A stretch of DNA of 64,000 nt from Tenodera sinensis (Eukaryota > Arthropoda > Insecta > Mantodea > Mantidae): positions 170,125,219 through 170,189,218 of the forward strand of contig CM060964.1 of NCBI GenBank assembly GCA_030765045.1, written 5' to 3'. The translations under genes were made by a program, and so were the position numbers. Of this stretch, positions 1 through 15,105 are shown piece by piece. Each line of letters opens with the position of its first letter. Position 1 is the stretch's first letter. The notes under the pieces are model-generated. The model saw only the letters and a list, made by a program, of their open reading frames with translations. It was not told the origin of the DNA and did no database searches.

Positions 1-1
1 T

Positions 2-1205
2 CCGACATTTAAAAACTTTCTTGTCAAGTACACTCGACAACATGTGCCTGAAGAAAGTGCACTGCGTAAGACTTATGTAGGACATTGTTACAATAACGTA
101 TTGTCAATTATACAAAATGAATTAGCGGTTCAGTTTGTGTGGTTGTCTGTTGATGAAACCCCTGATTCTGAGCGCCGTTCTATTGCTAATATAATCGTGG
201 GTGCCTTAAATAATGAACAAAAGACGACACCTTATCTTCTTAATGTGTGCGAATTGTCGGCCACTGACAATGTAACTGTAACCCAGTTTGTGATGGACTC
301 TTTGAAATTATTATGGCCATGTGGAATCAAATACGACCGGGTACTTTTATTTGTTACTGATGCAGGTCCTTATATGGTAAAATCAGGACAAACCCTGAAA
401 GGTATTTTTCCTAACTTAATTCATATAACTTGTTCGGCACACGCTCTTCATCGCATTTCTGAGACAATGCGCGATTCTTTCCCATTGGTAGATAGATTTG
501 TGTCCTGTACAAAGAGAATTTTTGTTAAATCTCCTAAAAGAGTTAAGTTGTTTAGATCAACAGCACCCAATATCAGACTGCACCAGTGTTAACTCAATGG
601 GGAACATGGGTCGATGCAGTTTTATATTATGCTGAGCACATAGAAATAGTCGAAGAGGTTGTTAATTCATTGGACTCGAAAGATGCTTCATCAATAGAAA
701 CTGTGCAAAATATTCTGTCAGGCACTGGGTTAAAAGAGGATCTTAGTTTCATATCTGCCCATTTTTCTTTCTTACCAACAGCCATAACGGCATTGGAAGC
801 TGTAGGATCTCCTTTGCATGAATCACTTACTGTCTTTGAAAAATAATATGTGATCTAAGTTCGGTTCCTGGTAGCATAGGACAAAAAGTGAAAGAGAAAG
901 TGAATTATATAATCTGAAAAAATTCTGGTTATAAACAGATGTGCGATATTCGAGACATCCTTGAAAGAAAACCATCTACCACACCAAGAGACTTGACTCT
1001 CTCTGTAAAGCAGTTAACATCATTTAAATATGCCCCGATAACATCTTGTGACGTGGAGAGAAGTTTTTCACGTTACAAAAGTGTTTTGCGAGACACCAGA
1101 CGATGTTTTACAGTTGAAAGTTTGTGCAAAGTGTTGGTTGTGAACTGCAATTTAGCAGTTAATACTAGCTGTGAGACCACTTCTGCTTCAACCTCTAAGG
1201 AATAA
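2..1205 (+). pseudogene. hAT transposase (BED-finger, CGGBP1-like type), broken
   Basis: The reading frame opens at base 2 and encodes the RNase H-like core and C-terminal dimerisation region of a hAT transposase. Visible landmarks are VDETPDSE (first acidic motif, near 150), LLFVTDAG (near 345), HITCSAHALHRISE (near 425) and the C-terminal SCDVERSFSRYKSVL block (near 1050-1085), which is the hAT dimerisation signature. The frame is broken at least three times: near 577 (small deletion relative to copy C, giving an early stop after LHQC), near 844 (stop in an A run) and at 915 (TGA). The N-terminal BED finger lies left of the window but can be seen in copy C. Not functional as it stands. Confidence 0.85.
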
Positions 1206-1214
1206 GGTAACTTC

Positions 1215-1467
1215 ATTTATTATTTATACTAACTCGCCTTGTCTACTGCGAAGAGGCATTGTTTTAATTCAATAGTGCATATTTCAGTGTGTTTTAGGGC
1301 ATGAACTTCCGAGCCCTATTTATTATTTATACTAACTCACCTTGTGTACTGCGAAGGGGCATTGTTTTAATTCAATAGTGCATATTTCTTGGCATATTTT
1401 CAAGTTTTTAAGAGTATATTTGCATGCATATTTCAGTGTTTTTTAGGGCATGAACTTCTGAGCCCTA
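1215..1467 (+). repeat. Duplicated 3' terminus of hAT copy A
   Basis: Two tandem versions of the element's 3' end: 1215-1317 (103 bp) and 1318-1467 (150 bp). Both start with ATTTATTATTTATACTAACT and end with the terminal inverted repeat (…ACTTCCGAGCCCT and …ACTTCTGAGCCCTA). The first unit lacks about 45 bp present in the second and in copy C. The element therefore carries its right TIR twice. Confidence 0.8.
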
Positions 1468-2419
1468 TTAATAAGCATGGTATTTCAATAGTTTGCAAGT
1501 TATGCTGCATATTTGCTAGTTCTACATGCATGTTTCATAAATATTGTCACTGCAGCACCAGGCTGCCAGGGTCAGCACATGTCTACCTTGGCATGGCTAA
1601 TGATCCTAACCATTGTGTGCTGCCTGCCTGCTCCCAAAGATTCACTTTGCCTGTTTCCAGCAGGTACCCTTTCTATCCAGGGCCTATATAAGAAGCTGAA
1701 GTTTGTCTCAAGGTTGGTCCAGTTGAGTCAACTCAAACTCGAGAGTTGACAGTTTTTTAATAGATAATTGACAGAGTTCAGTTAAGTGCAGTGGACACTG
1801 CTGAATGCAGTTCAGTTGCAATTTGTAATTAAGCAGTTCAGTAGTGATTTGGGCTCATGTTTAGATTAGGTCACTTGCCAGCCAGAATCTAAGTCCGAAC
1901 TTACTTACTGCGCATGCGCCAACAGTAGTTTCAGAATCGCCCACTAGGTTTCGCTGCATGACTAGCAGATGATTTTCACATTTGCCAACATTGCTTTTTA
2001 CACTACACTAGTTTTCGTTGCCAACACATTAAACACAAATGCACTCACTCGCGTCGTTGCCGCCACAGACATACCGCTATTGCGTAGCGCAACTCCATGC
2101 TATTGTTCCGGATTCTGTACATTATTATTTTGATCATTGTGTACATTATTTTGCTCTTGCTCACACAGATATATCGCTAGTGCGAATTATTGTGTACATT
2201 ATTCTTACTGCCTTGTTACTGGGTCCACGATACGCTGGCTCATTCTTGTTTTATTTATTTTATATTATATATATATATATATTTTTTTTAATGTATTTAT
2301 TTATTATTATATGAAGTCGCTTCAACATAAAAGTCATATCGCGACTAAACATTGAGGAAAAAAAGGAGGAAACAAAAAAACAAATCATGAAGTTTACATT
2401 GAATTTAAACATTAACTTT
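1468..2419. other. No gene recognised; promoter-like TATA and possible solo LTR
   Basis: No coding region is supported. A good TATA box (CTATATAAGAAG) lies at about 1683-1694, downstream of a GC-richer stretch beginning TGTCACTGCAGCACC at 1545, the arrangement of an LTR U3/TATA. I could not find a matching CA end with a target duplication, so a solo LTR is only a guess. A short (TA)n tract lies at 2262-2285. Confidence 0.3.
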
Positions 2420-2530
2420 GCATGCCTCAGCAGGCCCTCGTCGTAAAGAAATTGCATGCATTCCTCCTCATTATAGCACAGAGGCGCTAGATCTAATATA
2501 CTGATAAAGCGATCCATTGCACTACTTGCT
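2420..2530 (-). pseudogene. Possible Merlin/ISXO2-like transposase N-terminus
   Basis: On the minus strand a short stretch reads ISILDLAPLCYNEEECMQFL followed by YDEGLLR. It resembles the beginning of ISXO2/Merlin transposases, where an acidic pair, a Cys and a FL-x-E-x-G-L-L motif precede a zinc-binding region. A second relic at 43864-44127 has the related pattern (MQFLYDGSLFR then CQEC). Here the zinc-binding cysteines and the catalytic core are missing. The longer open frame around it (2260-2733) has no other recognisable content. Weak evidence. Confidence 0.3.
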
Positions 2531-3060
2531 TCTAAGAAGGTCAGCAGCATACTGCCGGGTCCCGCAAAAACATTCAAACTTACTATTGGCAACCAACTCC
2601 TAGGGACATTCTGCTGTTGGCAGCACTGCATTAACACAGCAACTTCGGCAACTTTCGTGACCATTCGTACACACTGCCAAGTTGGACTTAGCCGAAATTC
2701 TGACCAAGTGCTCGCGTCACCTAAACTAAGCAATATCCGTGATTTGATTCCATGGAATAGTGATGTTCTGTTCTTAGTGCATGCAACAGTGTCACAAATG
2801 TAACATTTGCACTACAGTAAGTGCCTAAGTGATAAATAGTGTGCTTAGTAGCAGTAAGTGTTTTTGTTTGTTACAATATGTTATTTTTATATTATGTTTG
2901 CAAATACACAATATTTATGTAGCATCAAATAAGTTTTTAAATTTGGCAACTCTGATATACAGGCTTTCGAATCGGTTCTTCACCGCTGCACGGCCTTTTG
3001 CCTGTGTGAGTTTGAAGTTGCTGCGGCCAGGGTTGCCCCTACTAACAAGCCGCACATAAA
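2531..3060. other. Unassigned AT-rich sequence
   Basis: I see no gene or clear element. The segment near 3012-3030 (CCAGGGTTGCC) resembles the CAGGGTTGCCAAC terminus of the hAT element at 40711-41590, but no partner end was found. Confidence 0.4.
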
Positions 3061-3066
3061 ACATGT

Positions 3067-3700
3067 ATGAGTCATTCCATGTTAAATCGCACAAAATTTG
3101 ACCTTCATGTCTCCGATTTCATTAATATTAAATTTACGTGTTCTGTGTATGAAAAAATGATACCCCTATTCTTTTGTTTGTCTGTAAATTAATTATTTTG
3201 GCAAATATAAAGCATTAAATTTTCGGATATTTTGCGCACAGCTTTCTACATAAATATAAATATCACTGGTATTATTTTTCAGATACATATGATCTGTAGC
3301 TCATTTTGAACATTGAAATGTGTACTTTATTCATACGTTAAACAAAAAAGTTTGATATTTCCTATTTTTACAAGGCCATTAACATTACAAATATCATTAA
3401 CAATGCTTAGTGTTAACTAAAAATTTTTAAAAGGTAGCTTGATGATGCCATGTAATCCTAGAAAAAAATTCAGATTGGAATTCCAAATACATGCAGAGAA
3501 ATTAAATAACTTACCAAGCTGTGCAGACTGCACTAACGCTGTTTTCACAGTCAGGAGTATACACACGGCGTGCAGCTGATTGCGTGTCATGTGTTGCACT
3601 TCTGTCAAAGTCAAACTGTTAGCATAAACACTGAAATGGGTCATTCCAAGTCAAATTGAACACTTCTGAAACTTGACATACTATTTTCTCCAATTTTTTT
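3067..3700. repeat. Direct repeat pair beginning TGRGTCATTCCA
   Basis: GAGTCATTCCATGTTAAAT (about 3069) and GGGTCATTCCAAGTCAAAT (about 3638) are similar over about 60 bp and lie about 570 bp apart in the same orientation. The sequence between is AT-rich and non-coding. This could be two truncated copies of one short element or the ends of a non-autonomous repeat; no target duplication was found. Confidence 0.45.
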
Positions 3701-4030
3701 AATCTTATCAGTAGATGAGATTAAATAACCTGTATGTTTTCTTTATGGTGCGACACGCTTATTTTGCACTTTATTAATATTATTTTCACCGCATATTTGC
3801 ATGCTGTATAATATAAAAATCATTATACCAAATATTATTTGAATTTTAGAATTTTCATGGTTGCAGCCATCTAAAGTAAAAAACAATTGCAGTTTTGCAT
3901 GTCATTGTTTTAGGTTTACTCAAAATATAAAATAGGCCCCTTTTAAGGGGTAGTATTTTTAAAATATATTTTAATTACTAACCACTAAATAAAATTCAAA
4001 AACCTTTTGTAAGGCACAATTGTCCTTTTG

Positions 4031-4925
4031 CAGTAGACAAGACGAGTTAGCATAAATAATAAATAAAGTTACCTTATTCCTTAGAGGTTGAAGCAGAAGT
4101 GGTCCTGCTGCTAGTATTAACTGCTAAATTGCACTTCACAACCAACACGTTGCACAAATTTTCAACTGTAAAACATAGTCTGTTGTCTCACAAAACACTT
4201 TTGTAACGTGAGAAACTTCTCTCCACATCACAAGATGTTATCGGGGCATATTTAAATGATGTTAGCTGCTTCACAGAGAGAGTCAAGTCTCTTGGTGTGA
4301 CAGATAGTTTTCTTTCGAGGATGTCTCGAATATTGCACATCTGTTTATAACCAGAATTTTTTGAAATTACATAATTCACTTTCTCTTTCACTTTTTGCCC
4401 TATGCTACCAGGAACCGAACTTAGATCACATATTGTTTTTTCAAAGACAGTAAGTGATTCATGCAAAGGATGAAGCATTTTTCGAGTCCAATGAATTAAC
4501 AACCCCTTTGACTATTTCTATGTGCTCAGCATAATATAAAACTGCATTGATCCATGTTCCCCATCGAGTTAACACTGGTGCAGGAGGAAGTCGGATATCA
4601 TTGCTGTTGATCTAAACAATTTAACTCTTTTAGGAGATTTAACAAAAACTCTCTTTGTACAGAACACAAATCTATCTACCAATAGGAAAGAATCACATGT
4701 TGTCTCAGAAATGTGATGAAGAGCGTGTGTCAAACGAGTTATAAGAATTAAGTTAGGAAAAATAACTTCCAGAGTTTGTCCTGATTTTACCACATAATGA
4801 CCTACATCAGTAACAATAAAACGTAACTGGTCATATTTTATTCTACATGGCCATAATAATTTCAAAGAGTCCATCACAAACTGGCTCATGTGGTCGACAA
4901 TTCGCACACATTAAGAAGATAATAA
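4031..4925 (-). mobile_element. hAT element copy B, truncated at both ends
   Basis: Minus-strand relative of copies A and C. The core is recognisable from FVMDSLKLLWP (near 4885) through FIVTDVGHY to the C-terminal SCDVERSFSRYKSVL block (near 4230-4190), then about 150 bp of the 3' region down to 4031. About 135 bp of coding sequence present in copy A (roughly 683-815 there) is missing near 4470, joining KMLH directly to PLHESLTVF. Both TIRs are absent. A mariner (5022-6335) lies just to the right. Confidence 0.8.
4188..4907 (-). pseudogene. hAT transposase remnant of copy B
   Basis: Two open pieces, 4907-4569 (core) and 4502-4188 (C-terminal dimerisation part), are separated by a frame break and the internal deletion near 4470. 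HALHHISE corresponds to HALHRISE of copy A. The second piece ends at a stop in YKSVL*, where copy A continues RDTRRCFTVESLCKVLVVNC. Inactive. Confidence 0.8.
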
Positions 4926-5021
4926 TTTAGCACTTTTTGAGATAAAGAACAAACTATGTGTGTGTTGTTGTTGTTGTTGGTGTGTTGTTTTTTTTTTTTT
5001 AAATTTCCCTTATAGTTAATA

Positions 5022-6335
5022 CGAGGGCTGTTCAATAAAGAATGATCATAATTTTATTACGGTCATAATTTTTTGCACTAAAATTCAATCTTATTGTATT
5101 CTGTTTGCTTAATGTGAAACAAACACGCCGTAGTAGTTTTATTGTTGGTACTCCTGGTTCCCACTTGTGAGAACCAGGCAAGTTCAGACATGTTCAGTAT
5201 CGCCTACTGCTGCAATGGAGGTAACACGCAAGGTACAATATGCGGCTTTGAAATTTTGCTTTCGTCTCAACAAATCTTCAGTTGAGGCCTATACAATGTT
5301 ACAGGAGGCCTATGAAGAGTCTGTTCTTCCCTACAGCGCAGCTCGAAGGTGGTTTAAATTGTTTAAAGAGGGGAGACAATCAACTTCAAAGGAAGGTGGA
5401 CCCAGTGCTCCAGTTACTGCTCTTACGCAGAAAACAACACTGCTGCTGCCATTGTGAGAGAGGATCGACGAATTACCTTAAGGTCACTTTCTGAAATACT
5501 GAACATTTCATTGGGTGCCACCCACACATTGGTGACAGAAACATTACACATGAGACGTGTTTGTGCACGATGGGCACCAAGATTGTTGATTCCCGAACAA
5601 AAGGACATTCGCATGCAGGTCTGCATGCAGTTAAAGTTGATGTTAGAGGAAGATCCGGAGTTTCTTTCAAACATAATCACTGCTGATGAAACTTGGCTAC
5701 ATTATTTTGATCCTGAGAGCAAACAACAAAGCTCAGTGTGGAAATCTCCATCAGCAACCTCCAAAAAAGCAAAAGTAGTTGCTTCTGCTGGGAAAGTTAT
5801 AGTCATCTCATTCTTTGATATTCATGGAATGGTTTATCAGCATGTTGTACCTGCACACACATCAGTAACTGGACAATACTACAGGGATGTCCAGAAAACA
5901 TTGCAAGTCCATATCAGGCGCAAAAGACTACATTTCCGTGAAGCAGGCTGGATGCTGCACCACGATAATGCGCAGCCGCATATTCCCAATGTTGTTGCTG
6001 AATATCTTGCAAAAATCAACGTGAAGTGCATCCCTCACCCTCCCTATAGTCCGGATTTAGCCCCATGTGCCTTTTTTCTATTCCCTAACTTGAAGAAACG
6101 CCTTCGTGGGAGGCATTATCCATCATCAGAAACAGTGGTGAAGGCTAGGGAGGCAATTTTGAAGGATCTCTCAAAAAATGGTTTCCAGCAAGTCTTTGAA
6201 GACTGGCAGAAACACTGGAACAAGTGCATCGCATTCATGGGAGACTTATTTTGAAAAGGACCATCAAAATTATGAGGATGAGTAGAGGTAATTGTCAAAA
6301 AAAAATTGTGATCATTCTTTATTGAACGGCCCTCG
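5022..6335 (+). mobile_element. mariner element 1 (complete ends)
   Basis: A 1314-bp mariner flanked by TA (5020-5021 and 6336-6337). The terminal inverted repeats are nearly perfect: the left end is CGAGGGCTGTTCAATAAAGA and the right end read on the minus strand is CGAGGGCCGTTCAATAAAGA, continuing for several more bases. The transposase runs left to right and almost fills the element. A related mariner with a variant terminus (CGAGGGCTGATCAACAAAGA) lies at 46342-47819. Confidence 0.93.
5215..6254 (+). pseudogene. mariner transposase (DD34D type), one frameshift and lost third Asp
   Basis: The coding region starts at ATG 5215 (MEVTRKVQYAALKF) and ends at 6254, about 345 codons, normal for mariner. 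The N-terminal HTH region is followed by VCARWAPRLL (the WVPHEL-like motif), the first Asp in TADETW, the second in LHHDNAQPH and the YSPDLAP motif. The frame shifts by one base near 5430-5450, between codons ending ALTQKTTL and beginning IVREDRR. At the place of the third catalytic Asp, 35 residues after the second, the sequence reads PCAFFLF where the related copy at 47.5 kb has PCDFF: GAC has become GCC. Transposition activity is therefore not expected even if the frameshift were an assembly error. Confidence 0.9.
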
Positions 6336-6467
6336 TATATTACAAAACTCATGAGTAAAGCTTCTTAAATAAGTTTCTGGCTTTGTAAAAAACTTTTATT
6401 TTTTTATTTTTTTAAGTGGAGTGTATTCCATTTTGAAATGTACAATTGTTTGAAAGAATTTGTTTAA

Positions 6468-7474
6468 CCTCTTCAGCGATATGGGCGTGTATACACGTCC
6501 TCTGCGTTTGTGCATTTAACCCTTATTTATCCCTTATCTAACTCAACTTATTATAATTTTCCCTTTATGAAACATTTAAGTAAAGTCTATATACTTTACT
6601 GGCTTACCTTTATATGTTCCTTGTGCAATGATATGCCTCAAAACAGGGATAAACACACAAGGGTACATCTCTACATTCGCGAATTCCCTTCTTGGGTCAC
6701 ACGAAACACTTTCGACATGGGCGGGACTTCTTTGCTGTTGGTGGTATCCTTTTAGGATAATGTTTTCCTTGAAGTCTGAGGGGTGCAGGGGTTCTGGATT
6801 TTTTACCTCCAACGTGGTATTGTTCAATTAGGCTGCGAGCTATTGATAGTCGGAAGTCCAGGTATGTCATTGTCCTGTGTGGGTTTAGAGCTCTCCAAAT
6901 TACCAAACAATTGTATATGGTTATATCCAGTTGGTGCAAAAATACCTTTGTATACCACTTCTCACTTCAGCTACAAGCAGGAAAGTATATGTATGTATTT
7001 CAACAAAGAAAGAAACGGAGTCTACTAAGTTACGAAACACGCGTAAGCAAAAGTTACAAACATGCTCTATTCTGATGACTCAAGAGACCACGCATATACT
7101 AGTGCTTTGTCACATTATGCCTTGTTTTGCTGACACGTAAGCCACACATACAATGGGTCGACTACTGTTTGTTTCAGAGAACTTAGATGCGTTCGACAGA
7201 GCAAAGTTAACTTTTCACCACAGTGAAACAAAATAGTGCCATTTCAACGTTTTGTAAATGCAACTCAACTTTGCTGATGACGTACATGTATACTGCATAT
7301 AACGAGTTTTATACCAGTTTTTGTTTCATTAAAATAACTTAATATTTACACAAAATACAGCTGTGTATATACGAAGCACTTTTAGTGCATGTAAAAATTT
7401 AAATGCCCTGCGTTGGATATTGGGTAGCAGTCCTCGGCTCACGGACGTTTTAAATGGCCATCGCTCAAGAGAGG
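6468..7474 (-). mobile_element. piggyBac family 1, internally deleted copy
   Basis: A 1007-bp minus-strand derivative of the piggyBac at 60170-62654. It is bounded by TTAA (6464-6467 and 7475-7478). Its 3' terminus starts CCTCTTCAGCGA at 6468; its 5' terminus read on the minus strand from 7474 is CCTCTCTTGAGCGA. It keeps the 5' region, then jumps near 6950 from the 5' untranslated sequence (AGCCGAAGTGAGAAG counterpart) to codons near HQLDITIYNC, losing about 1.4 kb of transposase. The palindromic GTGTATACAC near the 3' end is kept. This is the usual route by which non-autonomous piggyBac elements arise. Confidence 0.9.
6630..6950 (-). pseudogene. piggyBac transposase C-terminus left in the deleted copy
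   Basis: Minus-strand frame 6939-6697 reads HQLDITIYNCLVIWRALNPH and onward to KKSRPCRKCFV, nearly identical to the C-terminal part of the full copy (about 62100-62350). The cysteine-rich tail that follows is disrupted by small changes, although the EAYHC-like end is gone. No catalytic Asp remains, so it can only be mobilised in trans. Confidence 0.85.
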
Positions 7475-8245
7475 TTAATAATTCAAACATTAATTGACAT
7501 ATAAAAATGAAACTGCCAAATAGTTTCACATAACACCTCAAACCCCCCCGCCCTCAAGACTGTTTAATGTTCATCAAAGAATGCCCATGGTCCCTGGCTG
7601 GAATGCAGCAAGTCAGTTATCAGTAGGGCTAGGAAGTTTATGCAGTTGCATGTTTTTTCATATGGGTTAAAAATGTATGCTTTTACATTATGTCCACGAA
7701 TTATGGAATTTTCAGTTATTTGGACATGATTTTACGGTGCATATAACTGCATATTTTCTTGGTTTTTGATAAATGCATAATATTTCAATATTATAGCCCC
7801 TATATTGCATATTTTAATGATTTTTATGGTTTTTTATTATTGTTTTCCATCTGGATAATATTTTTCATATTGGTAGTATTGCACGTGATAATGCAACTCG
7901 TGAGAACTAATGCTGAGTCATGTTCTCATGCAGTGATTCCCATTTCCATGCTTTTCATTATATGTATGGCGTAGAGAATAATCAGTGTGTTATCTGAGAG
8001 GTTTATATTAACGAAGATAAAGTGCAGGTCAACGTTTTGAGCAGCACGATTATAGCAACGCTTGCCTGCCCACCAGTAGTTGTGTCGTGGTCTTCAAACG
8101 TAAGTGTTGTGAACTGGTTCCCACCAAATTGAATAAGGCGTATAAAATGTTGAAAAGCTCTTCAAATGCCGAAAATAAAACCAACTTCGAGTGCTAGATT
8201 AATTAATTTACAGAACGAGTTTTCAGGTGATTTAATATCTACAGA

Positions 8246-11756
<3,511 letters not shown>

Positions 11757-12714
11757 ATATCTACAGATAATAGGACACTGTTTTGTGGAGCGTGTGAGAA
11801 AAATGTAGGGAGTGAGAAAAGATTTGAAATAGTTCTGCACATAAACACAGCAAAACATAATGAGAGTTTAATCAGAAAACTCACAAACAAAGAACCTATT
11901 CAACAACAGCTAGTAGAGTGTTTAGGAAGTAGGGCTACTGAATTTTCCTATGACTTGTGCCAAGCATTTTTAGCTGTGATATTCCCTTGTTCAAAATTAA
12001 TAATCCAACATTTAAAAACTTTGTTGCCAAGTACACTCGACAACATGTGCCTGAAGAAACTACACTACATAAGACTTATGCAGGACATTGTTACAATAAC
12101 ATATTGTCAAATATACAAAATGAATTAGCGGATCAGTTTGTCTGGTTGTCTTGTTGTTGAAATCCCTGATTCTGAGCACAGTTCTATTGCTAATATAACC
12201 ATGGGTGCTTTAAATAATGAATAAAAGACTACACCTCATCTTCTTAATGTGTGCGAATTGTTGGTCACTGACAGTGTAACTGTGAGCCAGTCTGTGATGG
12301 ACTCTGAAATTACTATGGCCGTGTGGAATCAAATACAACCGGTTACTTTTATTTGTTACTGATGCAGGTTCTTACATGGTAAAATCAGGACAAACTCTGA
12401 CAGGTATTTTTCCTAACTTAATTCATATAACTTGTTTGGCACATGCTCTTCATCGCATTTCTGAGACAATGCATGATTCTTTCCCATTGGTAGATAGATT
12501 TCTGTTCAGTACAAAGAGAATTTTTGTTAGATTTCTGTCCAGTACAAAGGGAATTTTTGTTAAATCTTCTAAAAGAGTTAAGTTGTTTAGATCAAGAGGC
12601 ACCTAATATCAGACTTCCTTCTGCATCAGTGTTAACTCGATGGGAAGCATGGGTTGATGCAGTTTTATATTATACTGAGCACATAGAAATAGTCGAAGAG
12701 GTTGTTAATTCATT

Positions 12715-13474
<760 letters not shown>

Positions 13475-14029
13475 CATTGAACTCGGAAGATGCTTCATCA
13501 ATAGAAACTGTGCAAAATATTCTGTCAGGCACTGGGTTAAAAGAGGATCATAGTTTCATATCTGCCCATTTTTTCTTTCTTGTCAACAGCCATAACAGCA
13601 TTGGAAGCTGTAGGATCTTCTTTGCATGAATCACTTGCTGTCTTTGAAAAAACGATGTGTGACCTAAATTCGGTTTCTGGTAGCATAGGACAAAAAGTGA
13701 AAGAGAAAGTGAATTATGTAATTTCAAAAAATTCTGGTTATAAACAGATTTGCGATATTCGAGACATCCTCGAAAGCAAACCATCTGTCACACCAAGAGA
13801 CTTGACTCTCTCTGTGAAGCAGCTAATATCATTTAAATATGCCCCGATAACATCTTGTGATGTGGAGAGAAGTTTTTCACGCTACAAAAGTGTTTTGCGA
13901 GACAACAGACAATGTTTTACAGTTGAAAATTTGTGCAAAGTGTTGGTTGTGAATTGCAATTTAGCAGTTAATACTAGCGTGGGATCACTTCTGCTTCAAC
14001 CTCTAAGGAATAAGGTAACTGTATTTAAT

Positions 14030-14749
14030 TATCTTCCTTTCATAGAAGTTTGAAAACAGTGTTGTTGTAATTAATTTAATTTAAAACTACAACTCTCACA
14101 GCAGCAAAAACAAAAATGATATTCAAAAAATTCACATACCACCCATGGGCCTTTGATAAATTTAAAAAAGTGTTCAAGGAATACAACATTCAGCTAGCAG
14201 CAGTAAACCATTACTCCATAAAAAACCTACTACTTTCAAACATCAAAGATGCTATTCCACCTAACAAAAAATCTGGCATATACCAAATCGAATGCAGTGA
14301 TTGTAATGAAATATACATAGGAAAAACCAAAAGAAATTTAGAAATTAGATCCAAGGAACACGTTAGAAACATTAAGAGTAAACAATTAGAAAAATCAGCG
14401 GTAGCATTTCACTTTTGGACAAAAAATCATGACATAAAGCTAGAACCGAAACTTCTCAAACACATAACCGGAAAACAAGAACTGTCCACATGGGAACAAA
14501 TCTTTATTTTAAAAAATAGAAACCGAGTATTTAATTTTGACATTCCTCAGAGAGACATTTTCAGTAAGTTCATTGAACCGCCACCAGAAGAAACACCAGA
14601 AGAAGCATCACCATCTGCACCATGAAACACCATGGAAACCCAGTTATTGTCCGGTTGATAATGGAGGAAATTTAACCTTCGAAACGTGTCCCGGAAAAAT
14701 ATGTTGTAAGTGTTGTTCAGTGTTATTAATTAACTCACCTTTTAAATTA
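14030..14749 (+). mobile_element. Penelope-like element fragment 1, 5'-truncated
   Basis: A 720-bp insertion in the 3' region of hAT copy C, bounded by the 13-bp duplication AACTGTATTTAAT (14017-14029 and 14750-14762). It contains only the end of the reverse transcriptase, the GIY-YIG endonuclease and the 3' tail. The tail carries GGTTGATAATGG and CGAAACGTGTC (about 14653-14690), resembling the conserved 3' motif of the second Penelope-like element at 56002-56036. 5' truncation and a variable-length target duplication fit target-primed integration. Confidence 0.85.
14116..14625 (+). CDS. Penelope-like GIY-YIG endonuclease fragment (partial, open frame)
   Basis: About 170 open codons. After an RT-thumb-like linker (YHPWAFDKFKKVF) comes the GIY-YIG nuclease: SGIYQIECSDC (GIY strand, about residues 54-64), EIYIGKT (YIG strand), then the arginine helix RNLEIRSKEHVRNI and AVAFHFWTKNHDI, and a glutamate-bearing stretch STWEQIFILKN. 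In Penelope-like elements this nuclease nicks the target for integration. The reverse transcriptase palm and fingers are missing through 5' truncation, so it is a remnant although the frame is uninterrupted. The tail is rich in Pro and Glu. The first ATG is probably not a true start. Confidence 0.85.
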   Translation: MIFKKFTYHPWAFDKFKKVFKEYNIQLAAVNHYSIKNLLLSNIKDAIPPNKKSGIYQIECSDCNEIYIGKTKRNLEIRSKEHVRNIKSKQLEKSAVAFHFWTKNHDIKLEPKLLKHITGKQELSTWEQIFILKNRNRVFNFDIPQRDIFSKFIEPPPEETPEEASPSAP

Positions 14750-15105
14750 AACTGTATTTAATATTTATATTAACTCGTCTTGTCTACTGCAAAGGAACTT
14801 TAATTGTTTTAATTAAATAGTGCGTATTTCTTGGCATATTTTCAAGTTCTGAAGAGCATATTTGCATGCATATTTCAGTGTTTTTTAGGGCATGAACTTC
14901 CGAGTGCTAGTTATCAGAAAAGAATTCTAGGTACATAGTGATACTTGAAGCTGGACTCACGTTTCTGGTTGCCCTTACAACAATAGTGTCAACCTTAGAA
15001 TGTGTATTTTTGCTAGATTAAAGCAAAGAAGTCGCTCAAAGTAGCGAAACTTAGAAGTTGTCAGTTCATGCAATATGTTTAGCTTATAAAAATAATCCAC
15101 TCACC

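Larger units (their letters stand above)
1..1467 (+). mobile_element. hAT element copy A, right part (left end outside window)
   Basis: The window opens inside a hAT-superfamily DNA transposon. The right terminus is visible: the minus-strand reading from 1467 begins TAGGGCTCAGAAGTTCATGC, matching the left terminus of copy C at 7624 (TAGGGCTAGGAAGTTTATGC) at most positions. The transposase relic fills 2-1205. After it comes an AT-rich 3' region in which the terminal segment is present twice (1215-1317 and 1318-1467). The left end and target duplication cannot be seen. Copies B (minus, 4031-4925) and C (7624-14909) are close relatives, so this is a multi-copy family. Confidence 0.85.

Noticed and set aside
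2260..2733. 157-codon minus-strand gene
   Set aside because: Only a short internal stretch resembles a known family; the ends are low-complexity and hydrophobic, so I kept only a weak Merlin-like relic.
14116..14625. Host GIY-YIG nuclease gene
   Set aside because: It lies within a 13-bp target duplication inside a hAT, lacks a start region and has Penelope-like RT sequence directly before it.
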